Shown here piece after piece: positions 10,425 to 19,817 of a stretch of 64,000 bases of DNA (its first letter is position 1; the number at the start of each line of letters is the position of its first letter). The stretch is from Sideroxydans sp. Its GTDB lineage: Bacteria > Pseudomonadota > Gammaproteobacteria > Burkholderiales > Gallionellaceae. The DNA lies in the NCBI GenBank assembly GCA_013791855.1, contig VMTA01000047.1, forward strand, positions 62,001 to 126,000, read 5' to 3'. The notes beneath the pieces are model-generated. The model worked only from the letters and a program-made list of their open reading frames with translations. It did not search any database and was not told the DNA's origin. A program made the position numbers and the translations under genes.

Positions 10425-11003
10425 TTAATTGCTGTGCAGCTTCAACATCGCCGCTTCCAGTTTGCCTTCGATGATCAGCGCGGCAACATCCTGTGCGCGT
10501 TGCGATGCCTCATCGATCAAACCCTGCTCTTCCTTGCGCGGCGCATTGAGTACGTAGTTCACTACTTCCGCGCGATCACCCGGATGGCCTACACCGATAC
10601 GCAAACGCCAGAAATCCTTACTGCCCAGATGCGCGATGATGTCCTTCAGGCCGTTGTGTCCGCCGTGGCCACCGCCCAGTTTGAGCTTGGCACTGCCCGG
10701 CGGCAGGTCGAGTTCGTCATGCACCACCAGTATCTGTGCCGGGACGAACTTGTAGAACTGTGCCAGCGCCCCCACGGCGCGGCCGCTCACATTCATGAAG
10801 GTCTGCGGCTTGAGCAGATGCACCTCATGCCCGTGTAGATTGGTCTTGGCGACAAGGCCGTGGAACTTGCTGTCGGCCTTGAAGTTGGCGCTGTGCATAC
10901 GCGCGAGCTCATCCACCCACCAGAAACCTGCGTTGTGGCGCGTGGCTTCATATTCCTTGCCGGGATTACCCAGCCCGACGATGAGTTTGATCGGTTCGCT
11001 CAT
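10425..11003 (-). CDS. pth: peptidyl-tRNA hydrolase
   Basis: A 192-residue Pth1 enzyme that releases peptides from prematurely dropped peptidyl-tRNA. [24 protein letters not shown] holds the substrate-binding Asn and catalytic His, and [12 protein letters not shown] and [11 protein letters not shown] contain the conserved Asn and Asp. I start at MSEPIKL (11003). An earlier in-frame ATG at 11021 lies inside the stem of the terminator just upstream and would add MAGFFI. The ribosome binding site is poor and partly hidden in the terminator's 3-prime arm, so expression may depend on readthrough and refolding. Confidence 0.93.
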   Translation of the reverse strand: MSEPIKLIVGLGNPGKEYEATRHNAGFWWVDELARMHSANFKADSKFHGLVAKTNLHGHEVHLLKPQTFMNVSGRAVGALAQFYKFVPAQILVVHDELDLPPGSAKLKLGGGHGGHNGLKDIIAHLGSKDFWRLRIGVGHPGDRAEVVNYVLNAPRKEEQGLIDEASQRAQDVAALIIEGKLEAAMLKLHSN

Positions 11004-11007
11004 AATG

Positions 11008-11046
11008 AAAAAACCCGCCATGCACCGTCAGATGACATGGCGGGTT
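11008..11046 (-). terminator. Rho-independent terminator between rplY and pth
   Basis: On the minus strand an 11-base stem (11036-11046 pairing with 11012-11022) around a 13-base loop is followed by six T (11008-11013). It lies right after rplY and ends only four bases before the pth ATG at 11003, so it likely attenuates transcription into pth-ychF. Confidence 0.85.
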
Positions 11047-11060
11047 GTTCCTGTTGCGTA

Positions 11061-11711
11061 TTACTTCTTGGCTGCAGGTGCGGCGGCAGCAGTAGAAGCG
11101 GCGGACGCGTCTGCTGCAGCGGCAGCTTCGGCAGCAGCTTCGACATGGCCGCGCGGCACTGTGACCGTCGCCACTGCATCGGCAGCGTGGTGATGGGTCG
11201 CCACTTCAACGCCCTTGGGCAGCTTGACGTCGGAGATGTGGATGGAGTGTCCCAGTTCCAGACCGGCCAGATCGATCTCGATGGCTGTCGGCAGGTCTTT
11301 TGCCAGACAAGCGATATCAAGTTCATTCAGCACGTGGGTGATGATGCCGCCACCTTGCTTCACGCCCGGTGCGATCTCGGCGTTCACGAAGTGCAGAGGC
11401 ACCTTCATGTGCACCTTCTTCTTGGCATCGACGCGCTGGAAGTCAACGTGTTGCACTTGCTGGCGGAACGGGTGCATCTGGAAGTCGCGCAGCAGCACGG
11501 ATTCCTTCTTGCCTTCCACTTCCAGAGACAGCACGGAAGCGTGGAACGCTTCGTTCTTCAGTGCGAAATAGATGGTGTTGTGATCGAGTTCGATCATGAC
11601 TGCATCGCCGGAACCGTACACGACGGCGGGGACGCGGTTCGCTTTGCGCAGACGGCGGCTCGCACCCGTTCCTTGCACTTGGCGTTTTGTTGCGCTGATT
11701 TCGATAGACAT
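11061..11711 (-). CDS. rplY: 50S ribosomal protein L25, Ctc (long) form
   Basis: A 216-residue L25/Ctc protein that binds 5S rRNA. The N-terminal L25 domain starts [22 protein letters not shown] and includes VPAVVYGSG. The C-terminal beta domain contains HVDFQRVD, and the end is an Ala-rich tail (from about residue 190) closing in AAPAAKK. The long form with the extra domain is normal in Betaproteobacteria. GGAGAAG precedes the ATG. It lies between prs and pth, the standard order, and a terminator follows directly. Confidence 0.95.
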   Translation of the reverse strand: MSIEISATKRQVQGTGASRRLRKANRVPAVVYGSGDAVMIELDHNTIYFALKNEAFHASVLSLEVEGKKESVLLRDFQMHPFRQQVQHVDFQRVDAKKKVHMKVPLHFVNAEIAPGVKQGGGIITHVLNELDIACLAKDLPTAIEIDLAGLELGHSIHISDVKLPKGVEVATHHHAADAVATVTVPRGHVEAAAEAAAAADASAASTAAAAPAAKK

Positions 11712-11795
11712 TTTTACTTCTCCACTTCAATTGGAACGCTCCGCGACCAGAGCATTCCGGGTTGTGTGATGACCGACATGGTCACCACTTGAAAC

Positions 11796-12743
11796 TCAAT
11801 CCACGAACAGGGAGCTGACGGACTCTTCCGCATTGATGCGGCGCAGCGTCTCTGCCATCAACTCGGCGACGCTGAGTTGGCGGATACGCTTACAGTTGCG
11901 TGCGTTCTCCTGCAACGGGATGGTGTCGGTCACGACCAACTCGTCGATGGCGGACTTCTCGATACGCTCGATGGCCGGACCGGACAGCACGCCGTGGGTA
12001 CAGTAGGCCAGCACACGGGTGGCGCCCTTCTCTTTCAGCGCATTGGCGGCTTCGCACAGTGTGTTGGCGGTATCGACCATGTCGTCCATGATCAGACAGG
12101 TACGGCCAGCCACGTCACCGATGATGTTCATCACCTTGGCCACGTTCGGCTTGGGACGGCGCTTGTCGATGATGGCGAGGTCGGCGTCCAGCTGTTTGGC
12201 CAGTGCACGCGCACGCACCACACCGCCGACGTCGGGCGACACCACGATCAGGTTGGGATAATCATTGCGCCACACATCGGACAGCAGGATGGGGCTGGCG
12301 TAGATGTTGTCCACCGGGATATCGAAGAAACCCTGGATCTGGTCGGAGTGCAGGTCCATGGTCAGCACGCGGTCTACACCCGCGCTGCTCAACATGTTCG
12401 CTACCACTTTGGCGGTGATCGCCACACGTGCAGAACGCGGACGGCGGTCCTGGCGGGCATAGCCGAAATAAGGGATGGCGGCGGTGATGCGGGCGGCCGA
12501 GGCGCGGCGCAAGGCATCGACCATCACCATGACTTCCATCAGATTGTCGTTGGTCGGGGCACAGGTCGATTGCAGGATGAACACATCCTTGCCGCGTACA
12601 TGTTCAAGGATCTCCACCATCACTTCGCCGTCGGAGAAACGGCTGACGGTTGCGCGACCAAGATGGATACCCAGATGCCTAGCTACGCTTTCAGCCAGCT
12701 TGGGATTGGCATTGCCGGTGAAAACCATCATGTCGCCGGACAT
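11796..12743 (-). CDS. prs: ribose-phosphate pyrophosphokinase
   Basis: A 315-residue enzyme that makes PRPP from ribose 5-phosphate and ATP for nucleotide, His and Trp synthesis. The flexible-loop [13 protein letters not shown], the metal site [16 protein letters not shown] and the PRPP loop [12 protein letters not shown] are present. I start at [16 protein letters not shown] (12743), preceded by AGGTG; the frame runs on through the upstream tRNA gene, which cannot be coding. It is about 60 bases downstream of tRNA-Gln and probably shares its transcript. Confidence 0.96.
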   Translation of the reverse strand: MSGDMMVFTGNANPKLAESVARHLGIHLGRATVSRFSDGEVMVEILEHVRGKDVFILQSTCAPTNDNLMEVMVMVDALRRASAARITAAIPYFGYARQDRRPRSARVAITAKVVANMLSSAGVDRVLTMDLHSDQIQGFFDIPVDNIYASPILLSDVWRNDYPNLIVVSPDVGGVVRARALAKQLDADLAIIDKRRPKPNVAKVMNIIGDVAGRTCLIMDDMVDTANTLCEAANALKEKGATRVLAYCTHGVLSGPAIERIEKSAIDELVVTDTIPLQENARNCKRIRQLSVAELMAETLRRINAEESVSSLFVD

Positions 12744-12804
12744 CGGGAGCACCTCTAGTAGAAAAATGAAAAGGGCGCGAACGCCCGTCGATACTTGAAT
12801 GAAC

Positions 12805-12879
12805 TGGCTGGGGAGGTAGGGATCGAACCTACGAATGTCGGAATCAAAATCCGATGCCTTACCACTTGGCGACTCCCCA
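12805..12879 (-). tRNA. tRNA-Gln (anticodon UUG)
   Basis: The minus strand folds as a full cloverleaf: acceptor TGGGGAG paired with CTCCCCA, D arm GCCAAGTGGTAAGGC, anticodon stem TCGGA/TCCGA with loop TTTTGAT (anticodon TTG at its centre), T arm GTAGG-TTCGATC-CTACC, and an encoded CCA end (12805-12807). It sits six bases after ispE and upstream of prs, so it is probably cut out of a polycistronic transcript. Confidence 0.97.
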
Positions 12880-12885
12880 AAAACC

Positions 12886-13749
12886 TTATGCAGCGAATTC
12901 CCTGAGAGGGTGCTGTTGCAAGCCGTGCGCGACAAATCCGCGCATATCCGGCGGCAACTGCTGCAATACCGCTTTTGCTTCCGATTCCGTTGCGAACTCG
13001 GCAAAAACGCAAGCGCCTGAGCCTGTCATCATCGCCGGGGCAAACTGCGCCAACCAGGCAAGATGTTCCGCAACTTCGGGGTACAACTTGCAGGCCACGG
13101 CCTGCAGATCGTTGTTCAAACCGGCTTGTCGACCGGCCCGAAATACTTCCCCCTTCGGAAGGGCGCGCATTGTCATCGAAATCGTATTTCGTGTCAATTC
13201 GGAATGCGTAAAAATCTTTGCCGTCGGCACATGCACCGGCGGACACAGCACGACATACCAAGCTTCCGGCAGGCCGTACGCCTGCAGACGCTCGCCGACG
13301 CCTTCGGCAAAGGCATTGTCGCCGAACACGAACACCGGCACATCCGCTCCCAGCGTCAGGCCCAGCGCCATCAGTCGTTCGCGACTCAAACCCAGTCCCC
13401 ACAGCTTGTTCAGGGCCAGCAAAGTGGTGGCCGCATCCGAGCTGCCGCCACCCAGACCGCCGCCCATGGGGATGCGTTTCTCGACCTCGATATCCGCCCC
13501 CAGCTTGCAGCCGGTCTCCTGTTGCAACAGACGCGCGGCACGCACGCACAGATCCTGCTCAGGCGGCACGCCTTCCAAGGCATTGAGTCGACACACCTGG
13601 CCGTCGTCGCGCAGCGTGAAATGCAGTGTGTCGTTCAGGTCGATGAAACGGAACAAAGTCTGCAGCAAGTGATAGCCGTCTTCGCGGCGGCCGACCACAT
13701 GCAGGAACAGGTTCAGCTTGGCAGGTGCGGGACATACTAGCGTTTTCAT
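12886..13749 (-). CDS. ispE: 4-diphosphocytidyl-2-C-methyl-D-erythritol kinase
   Basis: A 287-residue GHMP kinase of the MEP isoprenoid pathway, which phosphorylates CDP-methylerythritol using [23 protein letters not shown] is the N-terminal signature, [17 protein letters not shown] is the ATP loop, and [13 protein letters not shown] is the C-terminal GHMP motif. The ATG at 13749 overlaps the lolB stop (ATGA), and GGGAG lies just upstream. An earlier ATG at 13761 would add four residues. It is followed after six bases by tRNA-Gln. Confidence 0.95.
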   Translation of the reverse strand: MKTLVCPAPAKLNLFLHVVGRREDGYHLLQTLFRFIDLNDTLHFTLRDDGQVCRLNALEGVPPEQDLCVRAARLLQQETGCKLGADIEVEKRIPMGGGLGGGSSDAATTLLALNKLWGLGLSRERLMALGLTLGADVPVFVFGDNAFAEGVGERLQAYGLPEAWYVVLCPPVHVPTAKIFTHSELTRNTISMTMRALPKGEVFRAGRQAGLNNDLQAVACKLYPEVAEHLAWLAQFAPAMMTGSGACVFAEFATESEAKAVLQQLPPDMRGFVAHGLQQHPLREFAA

Positions 13750-14294
13750 CGCGTCTCCCATTCGTCGATCAGCACGCGCACTTCCATGCCTGCGCGCTGC
13801 AAGCTCAGACGCAAGGGCAACGCGTCACGTCCTTCGCCCGCATAGCGCGTGTAACGGATGGTCCAGCCCTGCTGATACAGGACGGAGATGCGGCCTGCCG
13901 CATCTTGTTCCCGAAGGAATTCCCCACCCGGTGCGGGCAAGGCCGCGATCCAGTAACGCAAGCCGGAAAGCGGCAACTGCCAGCCCAGCAAGTCCTGCGT
14001 GAGCGTCTCGGCATCCTGCGCGACATGGGTCTTGCCTTCCGCTTCCAGCGTCACGCCCTGTTTGCCGGAAGTGATGCGTGCCACGACTTGCCCCAGCGGG
14101 GCCAGCAACAGCACTTCGTCCGAAGCTGCATCATGCGTCCAGCGCAGACCGGCACTATCGCGCCGTTCAGGCTGGATGATCGCGATTCGTCCATTGATGA
14201 CGAATGGCGCATCTACTGCAACGGGTCGCTGCACGACGGTCGGCGTCGTGGAGCAGGCTGACATCAACAAGGACAGCAGGACTAACCGGCGCAT
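13746..14294 (-). CDS. lolB: outer-membrane lipoprotein LolB
   Basis: A 182-residue lipoprotein that receives lipoproteins from LolA and inserts them into the outer membrane. The signal peptide [14 protein letters not shown] has a lipobox with Cys14, and the residues after it (Ser-Thr) favour outer-membrane sorting. The body has the expected strand-rich pattern ([29 protein letters not shown]). It overlaps ispE by four bases and follows the TPR lipoprotein by four bases, the classic betaproteobacterial arrangement. Confidence 0.92.
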   Translation of the reverse strand: MRRLVLLSLLMSACSTTPTVVQRPVAVDAPFVINGRIAIIQPERRDSAGLRWTHDAASDEVLLLAPLGQVVARITSGKQGVTLEAEGKTHVAQDAETLTQDLLGWQLPLSGLRYWIAALPAPGGEFLREQDAAGRISVLYQQGWTIRYTRYAGEGRDALPLRLSLQRAGMEVRVLIDEWETR

Positions 14295-14298
14295 CGGG

Positions 14299-16044
14299 TC
14301 AAGGCAGGAACTTGTGGATCACATCGCGCAACAGGGTGTTGTCGGGATGCGCTTGTTCGCTGGCGCGCCAGACTTTCTGCGCGGCTTCGCGCTCCCCCTT
14401 CACCCACAGCACCTCACCCAGATGGGCGGCGATCTCGGGATCGGGATTGGCCGCATAGGCGCGGCGCAGGAATTCCAGACTCTTGTCCAGTTGCCCAGAA
14501 CGGTAGTAGCCCCACCCCATGCTGTCGATGATGGCCGCATCATCCGGTGCCAGCCGGTAGGCTTTCTCAACCAGCGCCAGGGCTTCCGGGATGCGGATGT
14601 TGCGCGCCAGCCAGCCGTAGCCCAGTGCGTTATAGGCATGCGCATTGTCCGGCTCGATCTTGATCAACTTGCGGATCAACCGTTCGAAGTCTTCATGCTT
14701 GTCCAGCCGGTCGGCAAGCAGGGCAGCCTGGTAAAGCAATTCCGGCTGTTCCGGGAAATTCTTCAGTCCACGCATCAGCGTCTGGAAACTTTCAGCATAC
14801 TGGCCGGCTTCGCGCAGGAACTGCGCATCCACCATCAGCAGTTGCACGCGCTGTGCATCCTCCTTCGCCTCGGTCTGCGCCAGCGTCTTGCGTGCAGCCT
14901 GCAACTCGCCCTGTTTATTCTGCAGATAGGCGATGCGCAAGCGCGCGGCATACAGCCTGTCGCCACCCTGTATCTCGCGGTATTGCTGCAGCGCGGCCGG
15001 CCAGTCCTGCTTCGCCTCGTACAGTTGGCCAAGATAGAAACGCAGCGTGTCGTTGTCGCCCCCCTTGCCGGACAAAGCCTGACGCAGTTCCTGTTCTGCC
15101 CTGTCCAGCTCGCCCAGCTGCAGCGAGATCATGGCGATGGCGAATGCCAGCTCGGCACTGCCCGGCCGCTGTTCCAGCAGCTTGGCGAACTGGTCGCGTG
15201 CCGGCTGATACTGTTTCTGCTCCAGCAACATGCGCGCGTAGAACAGCCGCACCTCGTTACGTTCGGGATGTGCTTTCAGAAAGCGCGACAGCATCGCGAC
15301 AGCACGCTGCGGGTCGTTGTGCTGAGTCTGCTGCGCGGCGAGCATCACCGCCAGATCCCAGTCCGGTTTTAGCTCCAGCGACTTGTTCGCTTCTGCCAGT
15401 GCCACTTCCTGCTTGCCGGCGGTGATAGCGGTCTGCGCCAGCGCCCAATGCGCCTCGGCGACCTCGGGATAAGGCTGCGCCACTTCGGTCAGCCAGTCCA
15501 ATGCGGCGGCCTTGTCCTGCACTCGCGCCAGCAAGCCATACAGACTCATGAAGGCACGCCCCTTCTGCGGTTCAGCCGCCAGCATCTCGATGACCAGGGG
15601 ACGCGCCTCGTCCAGCTTTCCGCCGGAAAGCAGCAATGAGACCAGCATCTGCTTCGCCAGCGGCGAGGTTGGTTCCAGCTCCTGCCACAGCTTGAACGCC
15701 TCCAGCGACTGGTCATACTGATGTGCTTCGAAGGTCAGTTGCGCGGCGCGGCGCGCCACACGCGGATCGCGGGTGGTACGTGCCAGATCGAGATAGGCTT
15801 GCGCTGCCAGTTCGGGACGGCCGCGTTGTGCCGCGATGTCGCCCAGCAGGAATCCATACATCAGGCGATCCGTCAGTTCGACATCGGGCAGATCCAGTCT
15901 GGGTTCGGGAGCGATCTGCTCCAGACGACCATGCTGCGAGCTATCGCTGGCTGGCTCGTCAGTAGCCGATCTCTGCGGCGTGTTCGCGCAGGCTGCCAGC
16001 ATGAGTATCAGCGGCAGGGCAAGGATTCGTGTCGGAAAGATCAT
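14299..16044 (-). CDS. tetratricopeptide-repeat lipoprotein
   Basis: A 581-residue envelope protein. The signal peptide ends in a lipobox LMLAAC with Cys19. From about residue 60 to the end there are many TPR helices, for example MYGFLLGDIAAQRG, AEAHWALAQTAITAGKQ, LRFYLGQLYEAKQDW, NALGYGWLARN and IDSMGWGYYRSGQLDKS, a segment widely conserved in these proteins. It lies directly upstream of lolB, and this pairing is common in Betaproteobacteria, suggesting an envelope or lipoprotein-assembly scaffold. The exact role is unknown. Confidence 0.85.
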   Translation of the reverse strand: MIFPTRILALPLILMLAACANTPQRSATDEPASDSSQHGRLEQIAPEPRLDLPDVELTDRLMYGFLLGDIAAQRGRPELAAQAYLDLARTTRDPRVARRAAQLTFEAHQYDQSLEAFKLWQELEPTSPLAKQMLVSLLLSGGKLDEARPLVIEMLAAEPQKGRAFMSLYGLLARVQDKAAALDWLTEVAQPYPEVAEAHWALAQTAITAGKQEVALAEANKSLELKPDWDLAVMLAAQQTQHNDPQRAVAMLSRFLKAHPERNEVRLFYARMLLEQKQYQPARDQFAKLLEQRPGSAELAFAIAMISLQLGELDRAEQELRQALSGKGGDNDTLRFYLGQLYEAKQDWPAALQQYREIQGGDRLYAARLRIAYLQNKQGELQAARKTLAQTEAKEDAQRVQLLMVDAQFLREAGQYAESFQTLMRGLKNFPEQPELLYQAALLADRLDKHEDFERLIRKLIKIEPDNAHAYNALGYGWLARNIRIPEALALVEKAYRLAPDDAAIIDSMGWGYYRSGQLDKSLEFLRRAYAANPDPEIAAHLGEVLWVKGEREAAQKVWRASEQAHPDNTLLRDVIHKFLP

Positions 16045-16125
16045 CTAGGGCCCGAGTGTTTTGATGCGAGCCGACATATTAGGTTATATTCGTCGCAACT
16101 CAAAACCGCGCGACTCCCGCCCCAT

Positions 16126-16863
16126 ATGCCTGCTCCAACCACGCTTTCCGCCCGCAATCTGGTGCGCTTTCACGGCAAACGCCGGGTCGTGGACGATGTG
16201 TCACTGGAACTGCGCCGCGGCGAGGTACTGGGATTGCTGGGCCACAACGGTGCAGGCAAAAGCACCACGCTGATGATGCTGTCCGGCGCGCTGCAACCGA
16301 ACAGCGGCAGCGTAGCGGTCTGTGATTTCGATCTGGCGCGGCGAGCTGATCTGGGCAAGGCCTGTCTGGGTTTTCTGCCGGAACATCCCCCTTTGTATCG
16401 TGATATGCGCGTGGATGACCAGCTGCTGTTCGCCGCCCGCTTGCACAAGGTGAGCAAGGCACAACTACCCGAATATCTGGAACTGACGAAACGACGTTGC
16501 GGCCTGCTGGACTGGGGGCCGCGCCTGATAGGCGAACTTTCCAAAGGTTACCAGCAGCGCGTGGGCATCGCGCAGGCGATCATCCACCAGCCCGCTGTGG
16601 TCATCCTGGACGAACCCACGGTCGGCTTGGACCCGGCACAGATCCGCGACATCCGCACACTGATCAGTGAACTGGGCGACAGCAGCAGCGTGATCCTGTC
16701 CACACACCTTCTGCACGAGGTCGAGCAAGTATGTGATCGCGCCGTGATCTTGCGTGAGGGACGCTCCATCTTCAATGGCACGCTGGACGAATTGCGCGCG
16801 CACAGCGACATCGAATCCAGCTTCCTGCGCCTGAACGCCGATGCGGAAAGCGAGCACGCATGA
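16126..16863 (+). CDS. ABC transporter ATP-binding protein (GldA-like)
   Basis: A 245-residue ABC ATPase. Walker A GHNGAGKS (39-46), a signature variant LSKGYQQR, Walker B VVILDEPTVGLDP and the H-loop STHLLHEVEQVC are intact. It resembles GldA/NosF-type ATPases that pair with ABC-2 permeases. The start at 16126 is the ATG in catATGcctgc; upstream codons overlap the divergent TPR gene and lack similarity. It overlaps the permease by four bases (ATGA). The operon with the following two genes forms a GldA-GldF-GldG-like export complex whose substrate is unknown. Confidence 0.9.
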   Translation: MPAPTTLSARNLVRFHGKRRVVDDVSLELRRGEVLGLLGHNGAGKSTTLMMLSGALQPNSGSVAVCDFDLARRADLGKACLGFLPEHPPLYRDMRVDDQLLFAARLHKVSKAQLPEYLELTKRRCGLLDWGPRLIGELSKGYQQRVGIAQAIIHQPAVVILDEPTVGLDPAQIRDIRTLISELGDSSSVILSTHLLHEVEQVCDRAVILREGRSIFNGTLDELRAHSDIESSFLRLNADAESEHA

Positions 16864-17591
16864 TCCGCACCCTCGCCCGCAAAGACCTGCACACCCTGTT
16901 CAGCGCGCCCTCGACCTGGATGATGCTGGCACTGTTGCAGTTCATCCTCGGCTGGTTCTTCCTTGCACGATTGGACGATTACCTGCAAGTGCAAACCCAG
17001 TTGGCGCAGATGGACGACGCACCGGGTGCGACCATCTCCATCGCCGCCCCGTTGGCCAACCTGCTCGCCCTGTTGCTGCTGATGCTGACACCCCTGTTCA
17101 GCATGCGCTTGATCGCGGAAGAGCGGCGCAACCAGACCTGGCTGCTGCTGGCGACTTCCCCGCTCTCTTCCGCACAGATCGTGCTCGGCAAGTTTTCCGG
17201 CCTGCTGGCGCTGCTCTCCCTAGTCATACTGGCCGCCGTGGCGATGATGGCGCTGCTGGCGCTGGGTACGCGAGCCGATATCGGACTGATCCTGTGCAAT
17301 CTTCTCGGCCTGTGGCTGCTGGCCGCCGCCTATGCCGCGCTCGGCCTGTATTTCTCCGCTGTCAGCCGCCAGCCGGTGGTCGCCGCCTTCACTGCACTGG
17401 CCGTCTCGGTCACGCTATGGCTGCTCGATATGGCGGGCGGTCTGTTGCGCGCTTTGTCACCCAACACGCATTTCCAGAATCTGAACTCGGGCTTGCTCAG
17501 CAGTGCTGACATCGCCTATTTCGTGCTGTTCTGCACCTTCTTCCTGATGCTGACCATCCATCATCTGCGGCGAGAACGGGGAGGCCATTGA
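16860..17591 (+). CDS. ABC-2 type permease (GldF-like)
   Basis: A 243-residue inner-membrane protein with six predicted hydrophobic segments: near 18-36, 58-78, 105-125, 140-165, 172-195 and 215-235. The conserved cytoplasmic stretch MRLIAEERRNQTWLLLATSP between TM2 and TM3 is typical of ABC-2 permeases. It is translationally coupled to the ATPase before it (ATGA) and to the Gld-like protein after it (TGATG). Exported substrate unknown. Confidence 0.88.
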   Translation: MIRTLARKDLHTLFSAPSTWMMLALLQFILGWFFLARLDDYLQVQTQLAQMDDAPGATISIAAPLANLLALLLLMLTPLFSMRLIAEERRNQTWLLLATSPLSSAQIVLGKFSGLLALLSLVILAAVAMMALLALGTRADIGLILCNLLGLWLLAAAYAALGLYFSAVSRQPVVAAFTALAVSVTLWLLDMAGGLLRALSPNTHFQNLNSGLLSSADIAYFVLFCTFFLMLTIHHLRRERGGH

Positions 17592-18916
17592 TGACTCGCC
17601 CGTTGATCTATCGCAGCCTGTTCTACATAGCCCTGATCGTAGTCTGTGTCGCCCTGTACCAACTGGCGGCACGTTTTCCGTTGCAGCGTGATTTCACGCA
17701 GAACGAGTTGAACAGTCTGGAAGCAGGCAGCGTGCACATACTGTCCCAGCTCGACAAGCCGCTGGACATCACCGTCTACGCCACCGAGCAGGATGCCAAG
17801 CAGGGCGACGTACGCAAACTGGTGAGTGATTTTGTCGCACTGTACCAGCGCTACAAACCTGACATCAGCCTCACTTTTGTCGACCCTTTGAAAGAGCCGG
17901 AAGCCGTGCGCAAGTCCGGCATACGCGGCAACGGCGAGATGGTGGTGAATTACGCCGGCCGCAGCGAGCACTTGACCACGCTGAACGAGCAAACGCTGAC
18001 CAGCGCCTTGATGCGCCTCGCCCGCAACCGTGAACAATGGGTGATGTATGTGAGCGGCCACGGCGAACGCAAATTGGACGGTGAGGCCAACCACGATCTG
18101 GGCGAATTCGGCCGCAGGCTGACGCAGAACGGTTATCGCGTCACCTCCCTCAACCTGACCGTCGCGCAGGAAGTGCCGGACAACATCGGCCTGCTGGTCA
18201 TCACCCAGCCGCAAAAGAAGCTATTCAAAGGTGAGATCGCAAAATTGCTGCGCTTCGTAGAACGCGGCGGCAACCTGCTGTGGCTACTGGATGCCGAGCC
18301 GCTGCGCGGCCTGGAGAGCCTTGCCGAACAACTGCATATCGACCCGCTGCCGGGCATGATCATCGACCCTGCAGCGCAGCAATTGGATGCGCCCAAGGAC
18401 TGGACACTGGGCGGCGGCTATCCGCCGCATCCCGTCACGCGCGATTTCGATCTGATCACCGCCTTCCCCTATGCCACTGCCTTGAGCGTGGACGACAGCG
18501 AAAGCTGGACGTATCACACTCTGGTGGAAGGCGCGGCCAACGGCTGGGTGAGCCAGCGACGCGACATGCGATTCGACGCGACCCAGGATGTGCCCGGCCC
18601 GTTCAGTCTGGCCGTCGCCCTGCAACGCGACGGCCCGAAACATGAGCAACGCATCGTGGTGGTCGGCAGTGCTGCTTTTCTGTCGAACGCGTATTCAGGC
18701 AACGGCGGCAACCTGGATCTGGGCATGAATATGGTGAATTGGCTGGCAGGCGACGAGCAATTCATCACCCTCGCCCCGCACACCGCCAAGGATGGCGCAC
18801 TCGCCTTCAGCAGACATCAACTGACTGTATTCACGTACAGCCTGCTGCTGGTGCTGCCGCTGCTGATGATCGCCATCGGCGGCTGGCTGTGGTGGCGCAG
18901 ACATCACGCCGCCTGA
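17591..18916 (+). CDS. GldG-family ABC auxiliary protein (DUF4350/ABC_transp_aux-like)
   Basis: A 441-residue protein with one N-terminal membrane helix (about 10-28), a large soluble part and a C-terminal helix (about 412-433) followed by WWRRHHAA. The soluble part has [11 protein letters not shown], a conserved GldG-type feature, and [19 protein letters not shown], the region that resembles a degenerate glutamine-amidotransferase-like fold. It is thought to sit in the periplasm as a partner of the permease. In Bacteroidetes GldAFG supports gliding; here only an export complex can be inferred. A TTG three bases earlier is a possible but unlikely start. Confidence 0.82.
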   Translation: MTRPLIYRSLFYIALIVVCVALYQLAARFPLQRDFTQNELNSLEAGSVHILSQLDKPLDITVYATEQDAKQGDVRKLVSDFVALYQRYKPDISLTFVDPLKEPEAVRKSGIRGNGEMVVNYAGRSEHLTTLNEQTLTSALMRLARNREQWVMYVSGHGERKLDGEANHDLGEFGRRLTQNGYRVTSLNLTVAQEVPDNIGLLVITQPQKKLFKGEIAKLLRFVERGGNLLWLLDAEPLRGLESLAEQLHIDPLPGMIIDPAAQQLDAPKDWTLGGGYPPHPVTRDFDLITAFPYATALSVDDSESWTYHTLVEGAANGWVSQRRDMRFDATQDVPGPFSLAVALQRDGPKHEQRIVVVGSAAFLSNAYSGNGGNLDLGMNMVNWLAGDEQFITLAPHTAKDGALAFSRHQLTVFTYSLLLVLPLLMIAIGGWLWWRRHHAA

Positions 18917-19731
18917 TGCCCGAGTTACCCGAAGTCGAAACCACGCTGCGCGGCATTGCGCCGCATCTGCAGGGCGCGCAAGTCACGGATGTCATCGTGC
19001 GCCATGCGCAACTGCGCTGGCCGATCCCCGCTGAATTGCCTGCTCTGCTGCGGGGACGCGAGATCCTCGCATTGCAGCGCCGCGCGAAATATCTGCTGAT
19101 CGCATTCGAGCACGGCACGCTCATCCTGCATCTGGGCATGAGCGGCAGCCTGCGCATCCTGCCGCACGGCACCCCGCCGGAAAAGCACGACCACTTCGAC
19201 CTAGTCCTGCACAACGGCAAGCTGATGCGCCTGCGCGACCCGCGCCGCTTCGGGGCGGTGTTGTGGCACGAGGGCGATATCGCCGCACACCCGCTGCTGA
19301 GTCGTCTCGGGCCGGAGCCGCTGAGCGAAGCATTCGATGCGGACTACCTTTATCGCGCGACACGGACACGCAGCGTCGCCATCAAACTGGCACTGATGGA
19401 CAATCATCTGGTGGTCGGCGTGGGCAACATCTACGCCAATGAGGCATTGTTCCGCGCCGGCATCCGTCCGCAACTGGCAGCCGGGAAGTTGTCCCGCGCC
19501 CGCTGCGCGGCTCTGGTACAGAACGTGCAGGAGGTTTTGCGCGCCGCCATTGAGAAAGGCGGCAGCACACTGCGCGACTTCATCCACAGCGACGGTTCCA
19601 GCGGCTATTTCCAACAGCATTATTTCGTCTACGGACGCGGCAACGAAGCTTGCCTCCACTGCGGGACGCCTGTCCGCATCATCAAGCAAGGACAGCGCTC
19701 GACCTTCTATTGCCCGCAATGCCAACGTTGA
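18916..19731 (+). CDS. mutM: formamidopyrimidine-DNA glycosylase
   Basis: A 271-residue base-excision repair enzyme that removes 8-oxoguanine and FapyG. After the initiator Met, Pro-Glu-Leu-Pro-Glu-Val-Glu holds the catalytic Pro and Glu. A conserved Lys (RRAKYLL), the helix-two-turn-helix [13 protein letters not shown] and a C-terminal zinc finger (Cys246, 249, 266, 269) are complete. The ATG overlaps the stop of the Gld-like gene (TGATG), so this repair gene is transcribed with the exporter operon. Confidence 0.96.
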   Translation: MPELPEVETTLRGIAPHLQGAQVTDVIVRHAQLRWPIPAELPALLRGREILALQRRAKYLLIAFEHGTLILHLGMSGSLRILPHGTPPEKHDHFDLVLHNGKLMRLRDPRRFGAVLWHEGDIAAHPLLSRLGPEPLSEAFDADYLYRATRTRSVAIKLALMDNHLVVGVGNIYANEALFRAGIRPQLAAGKLSRARCAALVQNVQEVLRAAIEKGGSTLRDFIHSDGSSGYFQQHYFVYGRGNEACLHCGTPVRIIKQGQRSTFYCPQCQR

Positions 19732-19817
19732 ACGGCGGTTACTATCATGATGTTTCGGCCGTCCTGATCACTACCCCCATGCAACAAACACAACACTTTC
19801 TTGTTAAGATGCGCGGC

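Noticed and set aside
13749-13761. Earlier ATG for ispE
   Set aside because: It adds only four residues that do not match the family, and the ATG at 13749 has the better spaced GGGAG and overlaps the lolB stop.
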